Assembly: GCF_004005945.1 (NCBI RefSeq)
Contig: NZ_SACS01000001.1
Coordinates: 248,001-312,000 of the forward strand
Source: Rheinheimera riviphila
GTDB lineage: Bacteria > Pseudomonadota > Gammaproteobacteria > Enterobacterales > Alteromonadaceae
Reading direction: 5' to 3'
Length of the DNA stretch: 64,000 bases
The first letter of the stretch is position 1; every line of letters starts with the position of its first letter. The translations under genes were made by a program, and so were the position numbers. Under the pieces are notes generated by a model. The model was not told where the DNA came from, did no database searches, and was given only the letters and a program-made list of their open reading frames with translations. Below are positions 29,176 through 35,887 of the stretch, one piece after another.

Positions 29176-31785
29176 ATGAATACAGCACTAACGCGCTTCG
29201 CAGCGCTGTTCGCCCTTTTCCAAAGCCCGTTGCTTCTGGCACAGAATTTTACCGGACAACAGCAACTACAGCAGTTCGCCAGCAAGGCCAAACTGGAATT
29301 CGCAATTGAAAGTAACTTTCACACCGGCGGACCTGTCGGGCTTATCAAGCTGCAAAATAGTTCTGACATCGCCCTAGCTCCGGGACGCGGCAACTGGCAG
29401 ATTTATATCCATGCCATCCGGAAATTAACTGATGCCGTCCCGTCTGGCCTGCAGATTGAACATGTGCAAGGTGATTTACACCGGATAACGGCCACTAGCG
29501 GATTTAAAGGCCTGGCTGCAGGTCAGCAGCTGGAACTGCGATTTATCGCTTCATCGTCACTGATCAGTTTCTCCGATTTTATGCCACGCGCTTTTATCGT
29601 GGCGGGCTCGTTGCAACCGGAGTTGTTCGCCAATACCGACAGCGAACAGCTGAGCCAGTTTGTCGCGCCCTTTGCTAAACCGGAACAACAGTTACGCTAT
29701 GCCAAACCGAAACCGGATTTATATCCAATCGCCACTGCCAGCAGCCGCTTTTCGCAAAACCAGCTGGTGAACGAAGGCGATCTGACCAGCCAGGCCGTGC
29801 AAGACCGCATCATGCCAACACCGAAAAAAGCGGTCTATGCCAAAGGCCGTACCGAGGTGAACAGCAATTGGCAGATCAATTTCCAAGGGCGTTTAACCAC
29901 TGAAGCCACTTATTTACAGCAACAGCTGGCCGCCGCGGGTCTCACTCTAAAAAGCCAAAGTGGCGTCAACGAGCAACATCAGCAGAAAATTGTGCTGATG
30001 GTCGACCCAAAAATCTCCGGCGCCGAACGTTATCAGCTGGATATTAATGCCGACAGTATTCTGATCCGCGGTTCCGACAATGCCGGTGCCTTTTATGGTT
30101 TGCAGTCATTGCTGAGTTTAATTCCGGTGCAGCTAAGTAAGGGCGTTGCCAGTTTACCCAGAGTGTCGGTGGATGATGCGCCACGCTATCGTTGGCGCGG
30201 TATGCATTACGATATGGCGCGTAACTTTCATGGCAAAGACGTGACGTTGCGGCTGATTGAACAAATGGCCCGCTACAAACTGAATAAACTGCACCTGCAT
30301 CTGACTGAAGATGAAGGCTGGCGACTGGAAATTCCGGGGCTGCCAGAACTTACTGAAATTGGCGCCAAACGTTGTTTTGATTTAACCGAGCAACGGTGTC
30401 TGTTGACGCAGCTCGGCACCGGGCCACATGCCTCGGGCTCTGGTAATGGCTATTACAGCACCGCTGATTTTATTGAAATTCTGAAGTTTGCGGCTGCCCG
30501 TCATATTGAAATTGTGCCGGAAATTGATATGCCTGGCCACGCCCGCGCCGCCATCAAGTCGATGGAAGCAAGGTATAAAAAATTGCTGGCACAAGGTAAA
30601 ACCGAAGAAGCCCGCCGTTATTTACTGAGCGATCCAGCCGACAAATCCAAGTATATGACGGTCCAAAGTTACACCGACAACTCGGTCAATGTCTGCATGG
30701 AATCCAGCTATGCCTTTATTGATAAAGTGGTGTACGAACTGCAACAAATGTATCGTCAGGCCGGCATTAAGCTTAATACCTATCATATGGGTGGCGATGA
30801 AGTGGGTGTTGGATCCTGGGAAGGCTCGCCTGCCTGTCAGGCGTTATTCGCTAAAAACCTACCTGCAGTTGCCGGCGTTGCCGATCTGAAACCTTATTTC
30901 GTCAGCCGCGTCGCTGCGATGCTGCATAGTCGGCAACTGGCATTGGCAGGCTGGGAAGATGGTTTGATGTACGACAAGCTGAATACCTTTAACCGCGACC
31001 AGTTCGCCAATAATCAAGTGATCGCCAACGTCTGGGACAATATCTGGGAATTCGGCGTCGGCGACCGTGCGAACCGGTTGGCCAATGCCGGTTATCAGGT
31101 GATTTTGTCGCATGGCACCCATTTGTATTTTGATCATCCACAAGAAGCACATCCGGAAGAGCGTGGTTATTACTGGGCAACCCGTTATAGCGACAACGCC
31201 AGAGTCTTCGGTTATATGCCAGATGAACTTTATGCCAACGCCGACAAAACCCGTGATGGCGAAGTCATTACCGATTTGGAAGCTCTGATTGGACGCGCTT
31301 TACCGGCATTGGAAAAACCGGAAAACATTATTGGGATGCAAGGGCAGTTGTGGTCAGAAACGGTTCGCACCGCCACGCAGCTGGAACAGATGATATATCC
31401 ACGGTTGTTGCCGTTGGCCGAACGCGCCTGGCATCAGGCTAGTTGGGAAGGTGCAACGGCCGATAGCAAAAGACGCGACGCGGACTGGCAACATTTCGCC
31501 CGGGTCATGGCGCAACGTGAATTACCAAAATTGAGCAAAGCCGGTGTTAGCTATTATCTACCACCGCCGGGCGCAGTGGTGATTGACGATGAACTCAAAG
31601 CCAATAGCTCGATGCCCGGACTCAGCATTGAATACAGTCTGGATCAAGGGCAGAGTTGGTTGCCGTATGCGGTCAGTGCGACAGAAGGTATTAAAGTAAA
31701 ATCTAACGCCTTAGCTGGCGGCAAAGTTTGGCTGCGGACTAAAAGTGCATCCGGAGACGTGAGCCGGGTGACGACGACGGACTAA
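29176..31785 (+). CDS. hex: GH20 beta-N-acetylhexosaminidase (chitobiase)
   Basis: An 869-residue exported enzyme cleaving chito-oligosaccharides to NAG. A signal peptide (MNTALTRFAALFALFQSPLLLA) is followed by the chitobiase N-terminal carbohydrate-binding-like domain (about 25-170), the GH20b domain (about 215-345), and the GH20 barrel beginning RYRWRGMHYDMARNFHG. The catalytic pair is D541-E542 in YHMGGDEVG. A C-terminal immunoglobulin-like chitobiase domain closes the protein. The ATG at 29176 with AGGGGA upstream is preferred over an earlier in-frame start because it yields the signal peptide. It is divergent from nagK and shares its operator. Confidence 0.95.
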   Translation: MNTALTRFAALFALFQSPLLLAQNFTGQQQLQQFASKAKLEFAIESNFHTGGPVGLIKLQNSSDIALAPGRGNWQIYIHAIRKLTDAVPSGLQIEHVQGDLHRITATSGFKGLAAGQQLELRFIASSSLISFSDFMPRAFIVAGSLQPELFANTDSEQLSQFVAPFAKPEQQLRYAKPKPDLYPIATASSRFSQNQLVNEGDLTSQAVQDRIMPTPKKAVYAKGRTEVNSNWQINFQGRLTTEATYLQQQLAAAGLTLKSQSGVNEQHQQKIVLMVDPKISGAERYQLDINADSILIRGSDNAGAFYGLQSLLSLIPVQLSKGVASLPRVSVDDAPRYRWRGMHYDMARNFHGKDVTLRLIEQMARYKLNKLHLHLTEDEGWRLEIPGLPELTEIGAKRCFDLTEQRCLLTQLGTGPHASGSGNGYYSTADFIEILKFAAARHIEIVPEIDMPGHARAAIKSMEARYKKLLAQGKTEEARRYLLSDPADKSKYMTVQSYTDNSVNVCMESSYAFIDKVVYELQQMYRQAGIKLNTYHMGGDEVGVGSWEGSPACQALFAKNLPAVAGVADLKPYFVSRVAAMLHSRQLALAGWEDGLMYDKLNTFNRDQFANNQVIANVWDNIWEFGVGDRANRLANAGYQVILSHGTHLYFDHPQEAHPEERGYYWATRYSDNARVFGYMPDELYANADKTRDGEVITDLEALIGRALPALEKPENIIGMQGQLWSETVRTATQLEQMIYPRLLPLAERAWHQASWEGATADSKRRDADWQHFARVMAQRELPKLSKAGVSYYLPPPGAVVIDDELKANSSMPGLSIEYSLDQGQSWLPYAVSATEGIKVKSNALAGGKVWLRTKSASGDVSRVTTTD

Positions 31786-31819
31786 CTTAGCCGCCTGACT
31801 AACTTAACTGACTGTAGCG

Positions 31820-31855
31820 CACTGTCCAATCCGGTTATTGCCGGATTGGACAGTG
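31820..31855. terminator. Strong 15-bp stem-loop between convergent genes
   Basis: A perfect stem CACTGTCCAATCCGG / CCGGATTGGACAGTG with a six-base loop lies 35 bp past the hexosaminidase stop and 33 bp past the oxidoreductase stop on the other strand. No T tract follows on either strand, so it may act in 3'-end protection or as a Rho-assisted stop rather than a classic intrinsic terminator. Confidence 0.6.
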
Positions 31856-31888
31856 AAAGTTCGGGAAGTTTTTTGTCACCCGATGCTG

Positions 31889-32887
31889 CTAAAGCCCGGT
31901 ATGACCAAGAATTTGCGACATCACTGCTGTTGCCCGTTGGGCGGTATGGCCGGTCGACGGATGTTGTCTCTGCCCTGCCAGCTGCCGCGCGATATTTTCC
32001 ACATGAAATTGTTGAATGTGTGGCGGATGATCAATCTGCAACGAGGTGGTATTGGTCGCAGTTTTTAACACCAGCGGCTGCTCATCAAACACCGAAAACC
32101 GAATGCTACCTAGACTACCAATAATTTCGACGTCATCACGTCGGCTATCCGCAGCAAAATTCCAGAAACCACTGCCGCTGGTCTGACTGCCATCTGCCTG
32201 CCTTGCAAACAGCCAACAAGCAGTCACCGCATCTTCAGCGGCATATAAACCTTGCTGATTCAGCGCTATGCCTTGCACCTGCGTGATATCACCGAGTAAA
32301 TACATGAATAAATCAAGGCCATGGCTTGCCAGATCCACAAAATAGCCACCTCCAGCCTGCGCCGGATCGGTACGCCAATTCGTTTGTCCGTTTTGATCGG
32401 CGATATTTGGCTGTCGGCTAAAAGCCCAATGAACATGCCGCACAGCACCAATCAGTCCTTGTTGCAACCATTGTTGAACCTGCACAAACCTCGGCAACGA
32501 GCGCCGGTAATAAGCGACAAATAGCGGCTGCCCTGCTTGTTCAAAAGCAGCCACCATTTGCGCACATTCGGTTTCATCAAGCGCCATCGGCTTTTCAACA
32601 CAACAGATTTTACCGGCAGCAGCTACTTTTAGCGCATAAAACAAATGGCTGTCCGGTGGTGTCGCGATATAAACCGCATCAATTTCAGGATGTTGGATCA
32701 ATTCATCAGCATCGCTGAACCACAATGGTACCTGATGACGCCGGGCATAATCTGCAGCTTTAACCGCATCACGGCGCATCACCGCGTGCAGCGAAAAACC
32801 TGCTGCTTGCTGATAAGCCGGGCCACTTTTGACTTCAGTGACATTACCACACCCAATTATTCCCCAACGGATTGTCGACTTTGGCAT
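31889..32887 (-). CDS. Gfo/Idh/MocA-family oxidoreductase
   Basis: A 332-residue NAD(P)-dependent oxidoreductase. The Rossmann motif is IRWGIIGCGNVTEVKSGPA, the family EKP motif is in CCVEKPMALDE, and the C-terminal domain has GGGYFVDLASHGLDLFMYLLG. Members act on sugars, inositols or sugar derivatives. Its place inside the NAG locus suggests an amino sugar or another sugar linked to chitin, but no NagR-type palindrome lies close to its start; the nearest is 440 bp upstream. The function in this pathway is not established. Confidence 0.82.
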   Translation of the reverse strand: MPKSTIRWGIIGCGNVTEVKSGPAYQQAAGFSLHAVMRRDAVKAADYARRHQVPLWFSDADELIQHPEIDAVYIATPPDSHLFYALKVAAAGKICCVEKPMALDETECAQMVAAFEQAGQPLFVAYYRRSLPRFVQVQQWLQQGLIGAVRHVHWAFSRQPNIADQNGQTNWRTDPAQAGGGYFVDLASHGLDLFMYLLGDITQVQGIALNQQGLYAAEDAVTACWLFARQADGSQTSGSGFWNFAADSRRDDVEIIGSLGSIRFSVFDEQPLVLKTATNTTSLQIDHPPHIQQFHVENIARQLAGQRQHPSTGHTAQRATAVMSQILGHTGL

Positions 32888-33326
32888 CTTGTTGCTCTTT
32901 TTTTGCTATTTATTGCTGATCTTTGTAGTTGCTGCTGTTACTGCTAAATAGATTTCACAATTCTATATTATCGGGAATTGCGCAGGATCGGAAAAAAAAT
33001 CCAGCACATATCCGCAGCCATAAAAATAAGATCATCAATTTATAATAAAAATATTAAATAAAAAATTATCAACTCAAAGAATATAGATAGTGACTCAAAC
33101 ACAATTATTGAATTTAGATAGATAATATAAAAATGAGAAATAAAAAAACAGGACACAATAAATGTATCCTGTAAAGACCCTTGGATAAGGATTGGCAAAT
33201 AAAACACAACATCCGTGTCAGCTGGCAGAGATTGTTACCAACTACCAATAACAATCGCTGTAGGGAGATAGAAAATGAACTGACTCCAGCACTTCAGCCC
33301 ATCCGACAACAGAATAGTAACGATAA

Positions 33327-33342
33327 ATGACAACGTTGTCAT
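33327..33342. promoter_or_regulatory. NagR-type operator 2 (perfect palindrome)
   Basis: ATGACAACGTTGTCAT is a perfect 16-bp palindrome with the same core as operators 1 and 3. It lies 227 bp upstream of the cysteine-rich secreted protein gene and 440 bp upstream of the divergent oxidoreductase gene, so one or both may belong to the NAG regulon. Confidence 0.85.
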
Positions 33343-33440
33343 CATGTTTTTTGTATTTTTTTTCAGCAACATTGACCCGCATGCGGACATCAGCGTCGTC
33401 GAACGACACCTAATAAAGAACAACTGTAAAAACATAATCT

Positions 33441-33477
33441 ATACATTTGATAAATATAAAGAATTTATCAAATGTAT
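33441..33477 (+). repeat. Perfect 15-bp inverted repeat in the leader of the cysteine-rich gene
   Basis: ATACATTTGATAAAT at 33441-33455 pairs exactly with ATTTATCAAATGTAT at 33463-33477 across a seven-base loop. It ends 91 bp before the start codon. There is no T tract, so it is not an intrinsic terminator. It could be an mRNA hairpin or a DNA-binding site. Confidence 0.7.
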
Positions 33478-33568
33478 ATCATTAACCGCCTCCAGTTTTG
33501 CTCTACGCTTGCCCTCGGCCAAAACCATTGCCTGCGCAAAACCGCGCATTTATAAAACAGGAGATTGT

Positions 33569-34021
33569 ATGATGTTAAAAAGCATTGCTATCGCTACTTT
33601 ATTATTCAGTACCGGCGCGATAGCCGCAGATAAAACAACCAGTATGAGCGTCGAAGAATTCCAGCAAAGCCATGTTATTCAAAATTGTGGTTATTGGGTC
33701 GAGCGGGAGATCGAAGTTTGTGATGAGCGGGTCGTCTATGACAATGAAGCTTACAAACAATGTAACTACAACCGGACTTACACCACCAGCCCCAGTATGT
33801 TTCCAACAACGTACAGCATCAGCATGGCGGTCAATGCACAATGTTACAACGACAAAACGCTGGGGGTTCCGGGCCACACTCCGCATGCGGTCTATGCTCT
33901 GAGCGGCGAAGAAATTAAATATCGCCAGGTCAGCCGAACTGAACGTTACAACTGCCGCATCGAAACCAGAATGGTTTGGGTACCGGGAAATCCAAGAACT
34001 TGTGGCAATCCGGATTACTAA
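33569..34021 (+). CDS. Cysteine-rich secreted protein of unknown function
   Basis: A 150-residue protein that I do not recognise. It has a signal peptide (MMLKSIAIATLLFSTGAIAA). The mature part contains six cysteines: NCGYW, EVCDER, KQCNYN, AQCYND, YNCRIE and RTCGNP. Tyrosines and charged residues are abundant, suggesting a small disulfide-stabilised periplasmic or extracellular protein. AGGAG precedes the ATG with ideal spacing, so it is a real gene. It lies downstream of a perfect NagR-type operator within the chitin locus, so chitin binding or processing is a reasonable but untested idea. A G/C-rich terminator follows. Confidence 0.8.
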   Translation: MMLKSIAIATLLFSTGAIAADKTTSMSVEEFQQSHVIQNCGYWVEREIEVCDERVVYDNEAYKQCNYNRTYTTSPSMFPTTYSISMAVNAQCYNDKTLGVPGHTPHAVYALSGEEIKYRQVSRTERYNCRIETRMVWVPGNPRTCGNPDY

Positions 34022-34035
34022 CATCGGATTTCAAT

Positions 34036-34067
34036 AAAAAAGGGGGCCCCCTGCTTCGCCCCCCTTT
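34036..34067. terminator. Bidirectional terminator between cysteine-rich gene and halogenase gene
   Basis: A G/C-rich hairpin (AAAGGGGGC paired with the GCCCCCC-TTT side) lies between two convergent genes. On the minus strand it runs into TTTTTTATT, a good terminator for the halogenase-like gene. On the plus strand the TTTGTTCT tail is weaker. Confidence 0.75.
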
Positions 34068-34155
34068 GTTCTATCGATGATTCGTTCACAAATCACTTGC
34101 AAACGAATGTTTTCCAAGCAACTAAACTACCGCTGTCACGCCGTTTTTAAGATGT

Positions 34156-35682
34156 TTATCCCGCTCTTTGCTGTGCCGCTTGTTTTAATGCATCCAGCCA
34201 GGCCCGGTGTGGCATAAATTCACGACTGGCGCCGGCCACCAACTGCTGATTACTCTGCAATAATTCCTCGCTGCGCCTGATTTCATAAGGCGTTAACGGT
34301 TGTAGTTGGGTCTGGAACTTCATGCCATAAAGCACATACAAAAAGTTTTTCTCGTTGAATAAATCAAAACGGCTGAAAAAATCACTTTGTTGTGGCGGAC
34401 GCAATTTAAACATCGCCAGCCGGTTTTTTAATTGCGCCGAGAGCTTTGATTCATCGCGGTTGTCTTGCCAGAACGCTGAGTCCTGACGATCCGACAGAAA
34501 ATAATGCAATTTGATAAAGTCGACCACGCCGTCCCAGACATAACGCAGCACTTGATTGTAATAAGGCTGGCAAACTGTGACATCGGCGAGATGACGAGGG
34601 AAATGCCGTGCCAATAACTCAGCGGCAAAATCAGTCACCAGAATAGACGTCGCTTCCAATGGCTCGACGAACCCCTGCGCCAAGCCTAAAGCAACACAGT
34701 TGCCGAGCCAGAATTGTTCGCGATAACCAATCGGCATCGGAATTTGCCGTGGGGCAAAAGTGGCCGGATCCAGCCCCAAATAACTAGCAAATTCACGCCG
34801 TGCTTCATCGTCAGACATATGTTTACTGGAATACACAAAACCGGTGCCGCGGCGGCTGGTGAGCGGAATATCCCAGATCCAGCCTGCGGCATGCGCGGTC
34901 GCTGTGGTGTAAGGTGGCAGTGACTGGCCATCAGTCAGTGGAATTTGTTGCACCAGCGCCCGATCGGTCAGCAGTTCATCGGCCTTACTGATAAAAGGAA
35001 CTTTTAAAGTTTTATCAATCAGGATGGAGGCAAACCCACTGCAATCAACATAAAAATCAAAATGCAGCTGGTCGCCGTTGCTGGTATTCAGGCAACGGAT
35101 CAACCCTTGTTCGTCAGTTTCTGCGCCGGTCACGGTGGCAATCTGATGCACAACCCGAAAACGTTGTTTGGCGTTTTTTGCCAACAAGGCAGCAAATTTC
35201 AGCGCATTAAAATGATAAGCGTAGGCCAGCGGCCCCTGATATTCGGCTGAACTGCGTTGTTTTGGCGCCAGCCCAAGTTCAGCAATCCGCGCCTGAATGC
35301 CGATATCGTCAAACGGCAATTTGTCTTGCTGCGTCAGCCAATACGGCGAAATATCAAAACCCGCCGGATAGGGGCTGTCAAAAGGATGGTAATAGTGATT
35401 GTCGCCGTGAGTTTCCTTGTCCAGCCAATCGACAAACTTAATGCCTTGCTTAAAAGTTGTGTCACATTGCAGCAATAATTCAGCTTCAGAAATGCCAAAC
35501 CGTTCCAGGCCTTTCATGACATAAGGCACGGTGCCTTCACCCACACCAATTGTTGGCACATCGGCCGATTCAATCACGGTGATTTGCACCTCCGGATCGG
35601 CGCGTAGTTCATGGCCTAAATGATTGGCCGCTAACCAGCCCGCAGTGCCGGCGCCGACAATGGCAATTTTTTTAATTTTCAT
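34156..35682 (-). CDS. Tryptophan-halogenase-like flavoprotein
   Basis: A 508-residue FAD protein of the PrnA/tryptophan 7-halogenase family. The dinucleotide motif is IAIVGAGTAGWLAANHLG (residues about 5-22), the family motif GWxWxIP is present as GWIWDIPL, and the lysine segment FKQGIKFVDW corresponds to the region of the catalytic lysine of PrnA. Related genes are often found next to TonB-dependent carbohydrate receptors in Xanthomonas, Caulobacter and Alteromonas relatives, with no demonstrated halogenation there. It lies on the same strand 205 bp downstream of the large TonB receptor, past a terminator. The ATG at 35682 (MKIKKIAIVG) is taken by family; the upstream extension looks non-coding. 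Confidence 0.87.
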   Translation of the reverse strand: MKIKKIAIVGAGTAGWLAANHLGHELRADPEVQITVIESADVPTIGVGEGTVPYVMKGLERFGISEAELLLQCDTTFKQGIKFVDWLDKETHGDNHYYHPFDSPYPAGFDISPYWLTQQDKLPFDDIGIQARIAELGLAPKQRSSAEYQGPLAYAYHFNALKFAALLAKNAKQRFRVVHQIATVTGAETDEQGLIRCLNTSNGDQLHFDFYVDCSGFASILIDKTLKVPFISKADELLTDRALVQQIPLTDGQSLPPYTTATAHAAGWIWDIPLTSRRGTGFVYSSKHMSDDEARREFASYLGLDPATFAPRQIPMPIGYREQFWLGNCVALGLAQGFVEPLEATSILVTDFAAELLARHFPRHLADVTVCQPYYNQVLRYVWDGVVDFIKLHYFLSDRQDSAFWQDNRDESKLSAQLKNRLAMFKLRPPQQSDFFSRFDLFNEKNFLYVLYGMKFQTQLQPLTPYEIRRSEELLQSNQQLVAGASREFMPHRAWLDALKQAAQQRAG

Positions 35683-35845
35683 CTGCAAGTACCAACTATA
35701 AAAACATTTGCCAGGATCAAAGCTGCGTTTGCCAAATGCCCGGCTCAACCTGTCGGGTACAACTGGCGCGCAGTCATTAATACGACAACTTCACCAACCT
35801 CTGGTATTGAGCGACAAACGCAGTATTTCACATTTTGTTCAGATA

Positions 35846-35871
35846 AAAAAACCAGCCGAAGCTGGTTTTTT
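35846..35871. terminator. Terminator after the TonB receptor (bidirectional)
   Basis: A perfect stem AAAAAACCAGC / GCTGGTTTTTT with a CGAA tetraloop is bordered by an A run on one side and T run on the other. It lies 16 bp past the receptor stop codon on the minus strand and would reduce read-through into the halogenase-like gene. Confidence 0.9.
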
Positions 35872-35887
35872 TTCAAGGAAACTTAGC

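Larger units (their letters stand above)
32888..33568. other. AT-rich 680-bp region upstream of the cysteine-rich gene
   Basis: A markedly AT-rich stretch with no convincing coding region. It contains the second NagR-type operator (33327-33342) and a perfect 15-bp inverted repeat (33441-33477) just ahead of the cysteine-rich gene. A minus-strand open frame of about 66 codons over 33235-33435 covers the operator and has no recognisable features, so I do not call it. Confidence 0.6.

Noticed and set aside
33275-33283. A well-placed ribosome site followed by ATG AAC TGA, a two-codon frame
   Set aside because: It could be a leader minicistron but is most easily explained by chance; no conserved context can be shown.
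33235-33435. A 66-codon minus-strand open frame upstream of the cysteine-rich gene
   Set aside because: It covers the NagR-type operator in an AT-rich region, lacks a good ribosome site and resembles nothing known.
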